From assembly GCA_963971405.1 (NCBI GenBank), contig OZ020486.1:29783419-29847418 (forward strand): a DNA stretch of 64,000 nt, in the 5' to 3' direction. The notes under the pieces are model-generated. The model saw nothing but the letters and a program-made list of their open reading frames with translations, was not told the DNA's origin and searched no databases. Source of the DNA: Psococerastis gibbosa. Taxonomy: Eukaryota; Arthropoda; Insecta; Psocodea; Psocidae. Positions 48,001 through 59,900 of this stretch are shown here, piece by piece. Each line of letters starts with the position of its first letter. Position 1 is the first letter of the stretch. The position numbers and the translations under genes are program-made.

Positions 48001-49108
48001 AAACAATAAAAAGCCCTTATTTATTTATTTGAATAGGAATTAATTTCAAAATTCAGTGACTTGTGAACTGTTCAGGAATATCATCAAAATATGTAATATA
48101 ATTAAATCCGTAAATCAGAATTAAATTACCATGTAGTTTCATAATTTTGTTAGACTGGATACCTATCTACTTAAATGTTACATTCTTCGTAGCTGGATGG
48201 TAGCTGTTTGGCAGCTGATTTCACATCAGAACATAAGCAGTCCACTAACCCAGGAAATAAAAAAAAATGTTTTCTAAAAATGAATGGAAGTTTCCGTTAG
48301 AGTTATTGAGTCAATTTCAATGAGTCATTTCAGAATGAACATAGTTGCATAGTTACGAAACTGCAGATATTGCGTTGCATATCTAGGAAGACATGCTTCA
48401 GTATATACTTCATAGTATAGTAGCTTCAAAGAAATGTGCAAGTTAAGATAAAAAGTATCCTACAAAATTGAACTAATAACTAATACTAACTACTACAGAA
48501 TAGCCTATATAAAAAAAATCTTTGTGCAAGATAAATTCAGGACACATGTGTGCCATATGTCTTATAAATTTCTGAAATTTAAAGCGGGACCGGACTAATT
48601 ACAGTACTACAGGTGTGATACGGATATTTCTTAAGTAATTATGCTCAGGCAGAATAATTTTTTCATGAAAGATTAATAGCATACAATTTAATCAATTATT
48701 TAAGATCATTCGTCTTTATATTAAGTGTGTTGAGTTACGCCAAGTCTTGCTGCGGTATAGTAAAAGCACATGTATAAAGCTACTAGCTACCAACTATGCT
48801 ATAATTGCGGTTAAGAATAATTGTTCAAATTAGATACTAAACACCATCACTACAACGTTTACAATACATTATTATTCAACTAACATATAGGGAGGTAGGT
48901 ACCTAATTTAATTAATTGTCTCACCTGTACTATACCACCTAGCTTATCAACCACGCTAGCCAAGAATGCGGTTATAACTCCAATTATAACAACAATGACT
49001 TTCATGTAGAAAGAACACTTTGCGTCGCTTACATCACGACTCAGTTTTGAGCGAATGAAATCTTCAAAAATGACGCCACACATTGAATTTTGGCAAGTAC
49101 TCATTGTG
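45079..49108 (-). CDS. SLC5 sodium-coupled solute transporter, gene 2, last four exons
   Basis: Exons on the minus strand: 49108-48925, 47776-47499, 46915-46720 and 45123-45079 (stop TAG); incoming phase 2, then 0, 2, 0. The first exon is 184 nt, exactly like its counterpart in gene 1, and encodes MSTCQNSMCGVIFEDF with LASVVDKLGGIVQ. The second encodes FVPWANSTGALAGG and QQIVYPMKPFTIDGCDN with sequons NET twice. The third holds the last membrane segment and WATGFQDLTQIDGNLLNPY. The short last exon (IVIDLKEKENFLPR) is inferred from a good acceptor and matching phase, and is the least sure. About half of residues match gene 1 in the first exon, so this is an old tandem duplicate. No upstream exon is found in the remaining 14.9 kb; it lies outside the window or is lost. 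Confidence 0.82.
45294..45674. mobile_element. Long foldback MITE, copy M7
   Basis: Same structure as M5 and M6; starts GGCGCCCATTCCACCGACC. Direct ATA flanks at 45291-45293 and 45675-45677. It lies in the last intron of SLC5 gene 2. Confidence 0.9.
45715..45981. mobile_element. hAT-like MITE, copy H9
   Basis: Ends CAGTGGTGGACACAG and inverted GTGTCCACCACTG, 13 bp, with a long G run just inside the left end. The flanking 8-mers do not match, so the duplication is lost or the ends are misjudged. Confidence 0.72.
46005..46095. mobile_element. hAT-like MITE, copy H10 (91 bp)
   Basis: Ends CATTGGTGTAAATT and inverted AATTACGCCAATG. Flanks TTCTTTAT (45997-46004) and TTCTCTAT (46096-46103) differ at one base. 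G run of 10. It lies 23 bp from H9. Confidence 0.85.
47829..48031 (+). mobile_element. tRNA-derived SINE, family 1, copy e
   Basis: TGTAGCGTAGTGGTACGGAC (A box), GTTGGTTCGAGTCCCACAC (intact B box), GGAGGGCATGTAAAACAGG, ACTCCACTAGGTTGGCTTAG, TTATTTATTT tail. Best-preserved head of the family. It lies in SLC5 gene 2. Confidence 0.88.
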
Positions 49109-49722
49109 CTAAAACAAACTAAAACCAGTTACTATTGCTGCAGCCCGAATACGAGGAACGAAGTTAGCCCAGGAGTAAGTTAACGTGGTAGGCTACCTCG
49201 GGATGCAGACAATCAACGCTTCTTATGCATATGTTTTTCTTTATCTTGTCATCGTAATATTAGTTGAGCATGTTGGTGCAAAACTCAGCAAGTTGAGTTT
49301 GGTGCCGTCCTTTTCTCATGCAGCAGTCCAGTTCAGGTCTTGCCTTTAAGCTCACGCGTTCACCTTTACATATCTCTATTTATTTCATTTGTTTATTTAT
49401 TTATTCTTTCGTTCTTCCTGCCAATCACCTCATCCTATCACACTGTGGCGGCTCCGACTACTTCGCAAGTGTACTTCAGCACCGGTACCGGTAAGCGTCA
49501 CCTACACGTCGCAAGGTAAGCCACAGTGCTCCTGAACCCCCTTCTAGCGCCCAGTCGCGTCTATATAGTGATCCTTCTAGCCTTCCACCCCTGTGGTCTA
49601 CACCCCCTTTTCCTGTGTTCCTGCTGCTCCCCGTTGAGCCCCTGCTCCATACTCTTTTCTTATTGTATTATTCTTATTTTTTTTCACACGCTTGTGTTGA
49701 GTTAAGCATTTTATTGTTTGGT

Positions 49723-49762
<40 letters not shown>

Positions 49763-49807
49763 TAAGCCAATGCACACAATCTCAGTGAGTTTACTTTAAG
49801 TAGTGTT
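49109..49807. other. Upstream side of the last SLC5 gene 2 exons, possible LTR-like DNA
   Basis: Intron sequence to about 49440, then a C-rich stretch starting TGTGGCGGCTCCGACTAC that could be the start of the LTR belonging to the BEL/Pao fossil, followed by a 33-A run at 49727-49759. No second copy is present to prove an LTR. Confidence 0.35.
49727..49759 (+). repeat. Poly(A) run, 33 bases
   Basis: An uninterrupted A homopolymer just before the gag-like frame. Confidence 0.9.
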
Positions 49808-50668
49808 TTGCACTTTTTGTCGTGTACAAACTTGCCTTTGTCTATTTTAATTTTTTTTCTTTCGTTCATTATGTCAATGGACGAAATTGCGGAGAATCGT
49901 GTATTTCTTCAGCGTTTTGAAGACCTGTTTGCTCGTGCCACTAGGGCTCGAGACCAGGTAAGTAATTATTCTAAAACGAAAGTTTCCTTATTCCAGGACA
50001 AGCTTGTCCTTGTTAGGGCCCTCCGTGACGAGGTCCCCGCCATTCAGGATTCCATATATCGGAATAATACGGTTATCCCTAACTCATCTGATCGTCTGGA
50101 TATTTCTAAAAAGGTTACCGCTTTAGATGACTTAATTGAGTCCATCGCTGTAAAATACTACGAAGCTGTTGACTACAGTCAATCGTCGTCCGCCGCTGCT
50201 GCTGCCGCTGCTGCACCCCCCGCCCCTCCTACCTCTGTTCACACCGGGGTGAGGCTGCCGCACATTCAAGTACCTCCATTCACTAATGATGTGAAAAGCT
50301 TCCCTAAGTTCTTTCGTTTGTTTGAAGCTGTATATGGTAAAAACGCTCAGCTCACACACGTAGACCGTTTCTACTATCTACAGTCTCTGTTGTCCGGTGA
50401 AGCTCTTGCTCTTGTTGAGCACTACCCGCTGACCAACAATGGTTACACGCACGCTGTCGCTGCCTTGAAGGAAAGGTTCGACTGCCAGCGTACCCTCGCA
50501 TCTACCTATTTATCGGAATTATTCACATTCTCGCCTGTTAAACGTGCTACTTCCCGTATAGCACATTTTCTGATATTCGCCGATAAAAAGAAGACAGGAT
50601 CGGGCGAAAAGCAGGGCACAGAAGAAGAGAATTCCATTCTTTTTCGGCGGCAATTGCCCGCTTCATGA
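49808..50668 (+). mobile_element. BEL/Pao LTR-retrotransposon fossil, gag region only, broken
   Basis: The frame holds a coiled N-terminal part (SMDEIAENRVFLQRFEDLF), an alanine-proline linker, then LPHIQVPPFTNDVKSFPKFF, FYYLQSLLSGEALALVEHYP and an LKERFDCQRTL motif. This is the DUF1759 gag domain typical of BEL/Pao elements (LPKxELPxFxG...F..F). No protease, RT, RNase H or integrase follows, and no paired LTRs are seen, so it is a truncated, non-functional remnant. The readable gag suggests a moderate age. Confidence 0.8.
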
Positions 50669-50689
50669 CAAAAATTTTTCAATATTAGC

Positions 50690-51095
50690 TTCCTATTAGT
50701 GGATAAATACAAGGAAATTGTCCGCTGTGAACACTGAACCCGATGTTCCGCCTCCGATTGCCCTGTTATTCGCCTCTTAGTTAATGATACGCGGTATATA
50801 CCTGCTCTACCCAACCCTGCCCAACCCCTATTTGCTTCGTTTTTCCTTAGAATTTACCTCTTATTTCCCTGCCTTTGCTTGAGTTTAGCTTCTTATTTGC
50901 TGCTTATTGTCCGGTCATTATCTTCCTATGAGACGAAAATTCCCTGCTAACTCATTGAGATTTTACCTTCCTTTTTCCCTGTAATTTGCTTCTTTATAGC
51001 GCCTTATTTCCGTCTAAAAATCCTCCTATTTGCCTCAAATCATCTACTTTTTTCCTTCTTTTTCCCCTAGAATCACCTAGGTTTGCCTCCTACAA
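50690..51095 (+). repeat. Pyrimidine-rich quasi-periodic tract
   Basis: About 400 bp of irregular repeats around CTTATTTGCCT, TTCCCTG and TTTGCTTC (for example CTCTTATTTCCCTGCC and CCTCCTATTTGCCTC). It directly follows the gag fossil. No coding sense found. Confidence 0.5.
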
Positions 51096-51586
51096 TCCGC
51101 CGGCCCACCCACTCAGCGGGGGTTAATCTTGGCGTATTAATTAATTAAAAGAGGTTATTGTCGTTAGAACATAACTTTATTTCCAACAGTCATTACAATT
51201 ACAACATAATAACAATTATTAATTATTAATTAAATTATAAAATTATAGGTTATTACCGTATTAGGTACACAATACCGAAGAATCCGGGACAAAGTTGTTT
51301 TGAATGCGGACTTCCAAAAGTTTCAACAGCTGCGGTCAACAACATCAATGGCACTTCGTGGACTTATAGAAGCTGCTTCTGAACAGCCTCTAAGATACAA
51401 TCTTATAATGCCTATACAGTCCCACTGATGATGATGAACATAGCTAATGACGAAACTTTTAGTTTTAGAAGTACGCTTACATGTTAATACCGGATTCCTA
51501 GCCCACACATTCACCCATGGTCTACTGTTCCGTAATATAGTAATACAGTTTTCATGCAACATCAATATAGGCCCTACAACAGTGAC

Positions 51587-51860
51587 CAGTGGCGTGGCGA
51601 TAGGTTTCCGAAGGAGGGCGGTGCTTTATTTGGTGCCCCCCGCCCCTCATTTTCATAAAAATGTAGAAAAATAGGAAAGCCGTTCTAATTAGGGGGCATG
51701 ATCTTAATATCCCTTGCGCAGGCACTCGAGGGTTTGTGTGGCTGAAGGAGGAATTGTTTTGAAAGAATAGCCTATGCCTGAAATAGTGGAATTTACTTAT
51801 TCTGAAAGCAGTTACGTTTAGATTTCACAGATGAAGAATATTACAGCTAACAAGCAACAT
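51587..51860 (+). repeat. hAT-like left end with one internal unit (incomplete)
   Basis: CAGTGGCGTGGCGATAGG resembles the left end at 63164, followed by G/C-rich DNA and a diverged unit (CTGAAATAGTGGAATTTAC). The right end is not identifiable. Confidence 0.5.
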
Positions 51861-51995
51861 GTTTTTGAAATGGTGGAGTTTAACGGATATTGTTGGCAAA
51901 CAATAGAATTTTTTTAAATAAATATTTGAAAAATTGGCTAGCTTGCTAAATTGGGGGGGGGGGGGAATGATGAAACTTTTAGAAGTTCACTTACA

Positions 51996-52262
51996 TTATT
52001 GCTTTCCAATTTATACGTAGTATGAGGAAAGCTTTGTGATGGTCGAAATTTTCGATTCCGAGATTTCAACGGATTTACACGTTTTGTGGTCCCACGAACC
52101 TAAAAAATTGGTTTTTACGAAATCTCTGTCTGTATGTCTGTCTGTTCATCGATTTCAGGGCCAACTACTAGGCCGATGGTGATGAAATTTGGCATGTAGG
52201 TTCACAAAAATCATACCTCGATATCTTTTTTTTATTTTGGAGTAACTCAATCTGTACATGGT
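51996..52262 (-). repeat. Family R repeat, copy 5 (partial)
   Basis: TTATACGTAGTATGAGGAAAGC, read in two parts, TGATGGTCGAAATTTTCG, CTGTCTGTATGTCTGTCTG, GATGAAATTTGGCATGTAGG. Breaks off after ATCATACCTCG. Confidence 0.7.
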
Positions 52263-54337
52263 ACATGGGATAAGTGATAACTTGAAGGAAATTGAAGTTT
52301 GTATGTCACCATTAGTTTATAAGGCTACTTATGTGTAGACGTGAATAACTAGTTTTTATAAATACCGTAGTTAGAATTACGTTTAAACGTTAGGTACAAC
52401 AAACAAAAAATTTAAACAAATGCACAGAGTTATTTTTTAGATAAGTAGGTAATAAATGTCTCATTTGGCAGCCGCAAATGACGAAGTATATATAAAGTAG
52501 AAATATAGGTACTATCACATAAATGCTGGACTGCCTCCTTGTTATTGCGCATGTGTCAGGACAGTCCAATTGGCAACGCGGAAGGTGTAGGCTACAACTG
52601 AAGTTCCAGAATTTAAAAATATAGCCTAAAAGTAAAACTTCCTGCACTCATTTCTATGAATAACTTTCCATGGTCCTTAAACGTTATAATAAGCCTAAAT
52701 GCAATCAGTATGTGCTGGATTTTGATCATAGCATGCCTAGGCTACCTATAGGTTTTACATTTAGGCTATATTTTTAAATTTTGGAACTTTGACTTTATCA
52801 AACGATTAAGTGTTTGGTATTATTAATTATAACAGCTAACTTAACTAGTTACTGTTTTGACTATTTTCCATGACGAAATCGAGAATCTACTGAATTGTAT
52901 TATATGTCGTGCCTTTTGGTTGGAAATGGAATAAATAGCCCACTATTTTGTACCTAACCTACCTACCATTTTCCATCTTTGGTACCTACTGTCTAACTAG
53001 TGCTATAAGGTACAGTGTCTGCTGTACCATACAGCAGGCCCTTAGCCAGAATTTTATTTCGGAGGGGGCTGCGATGACCTTTTCCTAAAAAAAACCCTAT
53101 AAAACCCTGTAAGGGGCCATGGGCTTATATTTACTAAGTGGTAAGGGTGATTTTGTGTTAACATTAATTAGTTTCTGTTGAATATAGAGTGGCTAAAATT
53201 GCGAATACATATGATTGGATGAAAGCTACGGCTGTTTCTAAAGTTAATAAAAGAATTTGGGTAAAAGCTATGATCAAAATCCAGTACATACTGGTTCGAT
53301 TTAGGCTTATAATAACGTTTAAGGACCATGAAAAGCTATTCATAAAAAATGAGTGCTGGAGGTTTTACTTTTAGGCTACATTTTTAAATTCTGGAACTTG
53401 TCAGTTGTACACCTTCCTCGTTCGAGGGGTAGAGCCAATTGGACGAAGTCCTGAGACTTGCGCAGTAACTAGGAGGCAGTCCAGCATTTATGTGACATTG
53501 AAAATATGACAACTGATATAATAATTAAGGGTCATCGGTGGTCTGACTATTTTAGGTGTTTCCTGTGCCTTCAATGGTTCAGGGTTTCCTTCACCGCGGA
53601 GTATTTGAAGAAGTGATGTTTAATTGGGTTCGTCCGTGGCTTCATGACTTGACCATACAATGACATCTGAAACGAAATTTATGGTGAATAAGTTATTATT
53701 ATTGTTGAGTATTGAACTCATGATCATTATTTACCTTACCGTACGGACAAATCTCTTTTAAGCATTATTGATACAAGAGGACATGGTGGCAGGATCATAA
53801 GGTTCATACTTTGCAGTAGGTAGTTACTCGTATGCCTAAGGCTACAAATACTCTTATTTTTCTCTTAATCGCTTTTCCAGGAGCATACATTTATAATATT
53901 AAAGGCATTATACTTGGCTGTGAATAATAAACATGCTTCAAGATCATTAATTAATTAGATAGAATAATGGTTGGGTAAGCGTGTGTGCGGTTGCATAATC
54001 ATATTATTGCAGACGAAATTCACTAGAGTAACTACGTAGATACCTAATAATCCGTCTACGTGTAGTAATAGTTTCATTAATGTGTATGATTATTTACGGC
54101 ATTTAAGAATATGAGCTTACCGTAAAGCATCATTTAGCCATGATGCTTTTAATGGTGCTTAACCTGTGATCCGCCCGGATAAGCAAAATTTTGGAACAAA
54201 TTTCCAATCCAACAATAGTCTTAGAAGTTCATTGGCACTGCGGTTACTTTTGTCAACGACGTTCTCTGAAAAACAAATAATAATAATAATAATAATACAG
54301 TAAATATGGGGGGAGTCTATTGTTGACCCAAATGCAC
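52263..54337. other. Repeat-poor stretch without recognised genes
   Basis: AT-rich DNA with short open frames only. A pair of related segments stands out: 52505-52660 and 53370-53500 share, in inverted orientation, the CTGGACTGCCTCC and ACTTCCTGCA-type blocks and nearby GTAAAAC. This suggests another diverged inverted repeat spanning the interval. Confidence 0.35.
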
Positions 54338-54975
54338 GAACCGGTCCGAGTTTACTCGAACATGCTTTCCAATTTATCAATTAGTAGATTGAGAAAATGA
54401 GTAAATTCAATAATTTTCCTACGGTTAAATTTCGGATCCCTTGGGGGGGGGGGGGGGTCAATTTGACGTCACCGAAGGTGAGGTAACTTATGTAAATATA
54501 TTGAAAAATCCTTAAATCTCCATTCCATCTAGTGTATGCTGCAAACATTTGGGGAAGGGGGGGGGGGGTGTCCTGGACCCCGGTCTGGCTATGGCCTTGT
54601 AAATCCCCTATCCCAAAGCACTAAATTAATCAATGGCATTGCATATTTCTAGATCGGGCAGACCAATACCTTGCCACACATTAATAATAGCAATGTATTT
54701 CACTGTGAATTTTCCCTAATTTCTTCAAAAAATAATTTTTTGCACAAAACTAAATATTGGTTTGGCAAAGCACCCTGGTTGGTTTTGTTACTCAATTTAA
54801 CACCTATACCGTTTTGAGAAATAATTTTTTATGCGCCTTTTGGGAGTTTTTTAAGAATAAAACCCCCCAAAATTGAGTTGGCCCAAAATAAAAATTAAAG
54901 GTTCCAAGGCCATTTTTATGAATCTACACGCCAAATTTGATCGAAATCCACAAAATATTTTTGGCACTCGAATGT
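54338..54975 (+). repeat. Family R repeat, copy 6, interrupted by a G-run element
   Basis: GAACCGGTCCGAGTTTACTC, ATGCTTTCCAATTTATCAAT, an interruption with G runs at about 54434-54600, then CAGACCAATACCTTGCCACA, AACCCCCCAAAATTGAGTTG, GGTTCCAAGGCC. It lacks the CAGACAGACA end. Confidence 0.65.
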
Positions 54976-57600
54976 CTCATCTCTCCCAAATGAAGTTTCA
55001 ACAAGCCTACGGAGCCTATCTACTCACCATGCTTAACGTTTTATCAAAGTTTTGGCTTCCATATTCTGTTCGGCGTAAAAGTGAAGTGAAAGTAAAACCT
55101 CCGACGAATTTGTGTGATTATACATTTCTTGTTGAAAATGTTGCCTGCAAACAGAAAATCAGAGTTATGATTTTGTGATAGGGTCACTCAATTGCTCAAT
55201 GTCTTTGATAATAAGGACGTATACTGAACGTAAACCTACTTTAAGGAACATTAAGTCAACAAATTATGCCCCATATATGAGTTAATTGTAAGAGTGGGCC
55301 GAATGGCATATGGAAAATAAAGACAATTTTCTTTCTTTCTTTCAAATAATGTTCATTTAATTAAATTATTATATATTATAAAATTATGGTTTTAAGGTGA
55401 TACCTCCCAATTGATGGGTACCGGTATCCAATCAGATGGCGGCTTAGAAAAAGTAGGCCTATTTAGATTTTGAAACTACTTGTCATCAAACTACTTGTTT
55501 AAAAGGCACATTTTACTGGCAACTAACGAATATAAACGTGACCGCGTTAATTACTTAATTACCAAGTTAATCCTTAATGTAAAATTTTCGGACTTATCGC
55601 CAAAGCTTTTTATTATGAAATACAGTTTAGATTAGGCCCCACCTGAAGACTTGTTTTTTGTTACCCTCGTCACTTACCAGTTAACGAGCCTGAACCAATT
55701 TATAAATATATTGTCATTTGCCCTCTCCCTGGCGTGGTTGAGGCTCAGCAGTTGGTCGTTAAAATTCTGATCTGGTCCCAAGCTTGGTCATAATCTTGAT
55801 TTCTCTAAAATAAAAGGTAAATAAATTAGGGATACCTAGCAGTTTTTATAGTTTATATATATAGTTTATGTATAGTTTATATTTATATATATATATAGTT
55901 ATAGTTTTTTAGTTTTTGTGCAGCCTATTTTATGGTGGAAAAGTAGACTAGTGCATGCAACCACGTGGATGTACATGCACGCAGCTTTTAAATTAAGGCG
56001 CCTTAGAGCCACCTATCCCCGGTATTGCTCAAAACAGGAGGGGAAGTATTTTTGAAAATATAGGTGTGAAATAGTGAGGTTTTACTCATTTTGACTGCAA
56101 AGTTCCTTTGGGTTTACAGAATAAGACTTATTTTAATTAATAAAGCTACAAACATGGGGGCCCTGGATTTCCCCCTGTGGAATATTTTTGAACAAATAGA
56201 CCCTAATTAGCGGGTTTCCTAATTTCTCAAACACAACGTAACGTCAAGCGTGTCACTAGATGTACAATCTTGTTGACAAGAAACAATTTAAGCTATATAC
56301 TTATATAGGATCAGTCGTCCCACCCCTTCACTCCTGCATGCCTCAGGCCTTGATTGGAGTGCCTCCAAATACATAAAGATGGCCCATGTCGGGCCCTCCT
56401 ATGGTTTTTGGTTGAGAGGACATGCTACGTAGACAATTAGCATCCCAAAATGTGCTTCAACTTTTTATTTTTTAATTAATTAACAAAGCAATTAGGCCTA
56501 GCCTAATTAAAGATTTGGCTCATGTAAGTTGTAGAACTGTAGAAGAGTACTTCATGCATCATATATATAGTAGGACACATTAAAATTTTGGTACCTTAGG
56601 CTAGTTCTTTCATAAAAACCAGGGATTTTTCGGAAAAAAACTACAAAACTGAAAAGTAAAAAAACCGATTATATGATGCACGAAGTAGTCCTCAACAACA
56701 GGGGTTCTCAAGAAATATTTTCGGAGGCTCCTGAAAAAAATGTTCAAAGTTGCATTGGCTCTCCATATACTCGCACAGGGGGGGGGGGGGGGTGATCAAT
56801 ATATGCATTTATATAAGGTGATTAGTTTTATTGCAATGAAGATAAGAGCCAAGTTATAAGTATCAAAATTTTTTGTTTATTTCACTTCATAGAAACTCGA
56901 AGCTTGGCATTATTTTCAACCTGCTTCTTCATAAAAGTAATAACTTATTTTTTCACATGGCACACCCAATGGCCCCGTGGAGGAAGCCCACGGCAGGGGG
57001 CCATGGTTCACTACTGGAGAACCCCTGTATTATGGCTAGGGTGACCATAATTTTGAAATTGAAAAACAGTAAATCATACGAATGTCTATTCTATATAGTG
57101 TAAACTTGCTTTTCAAATACTCATTGTGTCCAGTGTAGAATTATTTTTGAATTAATTTTCCCTAATCATAAATAAAAGATAGGCCTACTACTTAATCATA
57201 CATCAATCAAATTTATTATGTATTGTAATTAAACGTAATATCTTAGTCCAATTTAAAGAACAGTTTTAAGCTGCATATTTTTTTCCAGACAAAATATTTT
57301 TGGTGTTTTTGGCAAATCAAAACAGTATCAGTACAGAGACACCAAGAAACAGTACTGTCCTGCCAAAAACAGTATAGATGGTCACCCTAATTATTGCATT
57401 GCAAATTTGCAATGCCAGTGCGAAAGACACCCTCCTTATACAACAGTGTTGTCAAGTCAAGTTGGGCTTGGGCAATGCGTCCAAATGTTAATGTGTGCCT
57501 TACAATAGTTGGGACAGGCGACCGGCGCAGCGTTGCCGGGTCTACAGTTTCAACCTACATGTATATCTCCTCCAAATGAATTCGCTATTGCTATCCTATT

Positions 57601-57838
57601 ATTGCTTTATAATTTATACGTAGTATAAGAAAAGCTTTGTGCTGATGGTCAAAATTTTCGACTCCGAGGTTTCAACGGATTTACACGTTTTGAGGTCACA
57701 GGAACCCAAAAAAGTGGATTTAAAAAAATGTCTGTCTGTCACCCTGTCACTATGTCTGTTCATGGGACATCGCTTTCCACTCAAACTACTTGGTCGATTT
57801 TGATGAACTCGGCATGTCGGTTCACAAAAATCAAACTA
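57601..57838 (-). repeat. Family R repeat, copy 7 (partial)
   Basis: TTATACGTAGTATAAGAAAAGC in two parts, TTTCAACGGATTTACACG, TGTCTGTCTGTCACC, TTTTGATGAACTCGGCATG. The next ~300 bp contain a second, different TTTTGATGAAACTTGGCAC block that may be a related repeat. Confidence 0.65.
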
Positions 57839-58844
57839 GCCTATTGAGATGGTGACCAATGTTTGACTTTCAGAAAATTTATTCACAACTTTTCATTTCA
57901 TTACCCCCTGAGCCTAATTATATATACTGTATATAATTATGTATGTATATCGATTTTAGGAAACACTAACTTCCGTAAATATTATCTGATTTTGATGAAA
58001 CTTGGCACAAAAATTGATCATACAAATGTCTTGATCGAGTTTATTAACCAGCTAGATCCACTATTTAGTTACAAGATGGCGACCGATTGAAAACTTATAT
58101 ACTTCATATCTCAGTTAATATTGGTCGCAGAGGAATGAATTAAAATTTGACTGAAAGCCCGTTTTATTATCTACGATAATGGTTATCAGCACTTACGACA
58201 AATCAACGATGTCAAGGTGACGTCCAGTCAAGTAAAAATAATTTAATAAGAAAAAGTTCATAGTTGGCATTGGGGTTCAAAATTTGGAACACAAGAGTGT
58301 TTTGTGTGTTGATGTTGTGGTGGGGAAAATTATGATGTATTTTTTATTTTTTATTACGTCTACATAACGTAGGTAGCGTAGAGAAAAAAACAGGGTCTGC
58401 GGGTGATCAAGCAAGGGGTTTGGCTTTGTGGGTGTGAAACGTCAGGGGGTGCGCACGATTTTCTACAAAAATAAGCCACTTTCAACCGCGTCATTATCTA
58501 TTTAAAAAATTCAAACTACTTAAGGGTTTTTCCACATTTCTTTCTTTGTCCAGCCATATTATGTATAAGTGAAATTTAGTAATTTAGGCGTTGTCACGTT
58601 AAACTATCGCCTATAAACTGACTTTACAACCGACTTTCAGACAACCAATAAATTATAATCTTAGCAACAATAAGGTAAAATAATTGAATTGTTTGTATAC
58701 ATGTTTATAATAATAAAAGCCTTTTGCTTAAAATATATCTAATTTGACTTTACTTAACCAATTTCTGTAAAGTTGTAAATATATTGTAGTAGATCATTTT
58801 TCGAAAAATGGTGTCATAAGGAAGTTTCACTTCTTATGTACGTG

Positions 58845-58985
58845 TGTACACGCACGCTAATTTTTTTTCTGAAAAACGGCTCCAACGATTTCTTTTAAAT
58901 GCACATATATTGTTTTCGTTATTAAAGTTAACAAAATACGGTGGGTCGCTTGCCCCTTGATAGTTTACTTCTGAAATTTTGCAGG
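58845..58985 (-). repeat. Family R fragment
   Basis: AAACGGCTCCAACGATTTC, GTTATTAAAGTTAACAAAAT and TTGATAGTTTACTTCTG match the middle of family R in reverse orientation. Confidence 0.6.
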
Positions 58986-59342
58986 CAGAAACATATTTCT
59001 CCAAATCAGGCTTACCAAAGATTTGGAGTCGTGACCATTTGCGTAAATTCTCAAAATATCTGGGGGGGGGGGGGGTTTAGGACCCCATGCCTTTGATTTT
59101 CTTATTCACTACTCCTTTTTTTTAATGTGATGAAATACATTATAGGCTATCCAACTTCAATAAGGCAAAAAAAATTAAATAGTCAACTGTACGCCTGTTT
59201 TCTAAATTTTAAAAAGTAAAAAATTGTTTTTTTTTAATCACCTTGAATTTTTTTTCAAGTTCTGACACGCTCAGCAGTGACCTAGTCGTCTCATTTTGCA
59301 CACTGCTCTGGGATCGCTCGACAAGCGCAAGCTTGAGCGTGA

Positions 59343-59900
59343 TAATTTATTGCTTTCCAATTTATACACAGCATAAGGAAAGCTTTGTGATAAAATTTTT
59401 GCCTCCAAGATTTCAGCGGATTTACACGTTTTGAGGGCCCAGGAACCCAAAAAAGTGGTTTTTACAAAATGTCTGTCTGTCATCGATTTTCGGGCAAGCC
59501 ACGCAGTGGATTTTGCTGATATTTGGCATGTTGGTTCACAAAAATCATACCTCGAGATACTCTTTTTGAGCTAACTCAATTTGGGGGGGGGGGGGGGGTT
59601 ATTCTCAAAAAACTCCAAAAAAACGTATAAAAAAATATCTCAAAAACGGCTCCAACTATTTCTTTTAAATTCACATATTATATTGTAGTCGTTATTAATG
59701 TTAACAAAATACGGGGGGTCGCTTTCCCCTTGATAGTTTACTTCTGGGGGTTAAAAAAATAAAATTAACTTAATTTTCATGAAAAATGACTACAAAATAA
59801 TTTTTCTGTGAATCCTTTCTGATGATGATATCAACCTCCAGGTATGGTTTAAGTGTCAAATTGAGTAACAAAACCATCCTAGTTGACTTCCCAAAAAAGT
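59343..59900 (-). repeat. Family R repeat, copy 8
   Basis: TTGCTTTCCAATTTATACAC, GATTTCAGCGGATTTACACG, CTGTCTGTCATCG, GCATGTTGGTTCACAAAAA, a G run of about 15, ACGGCTCCAACTATTTC, TTGATAGTTTACTTCTGGG, then GTCAAATTGAGTAACAAAAC. Confidence 0.75.

Noticed and set aside
50506-50814. 102-codon minus-strand ORF
   Set aside because: It is antisense to the BEL/Pao gag fossil and the tract after it, with no domain.
54873-55178. 101-codon plus-strand ORF starting in family R copy 6
   Set aside because: The first third is repeat sequence and the rest has no domain or splice context that I can support.
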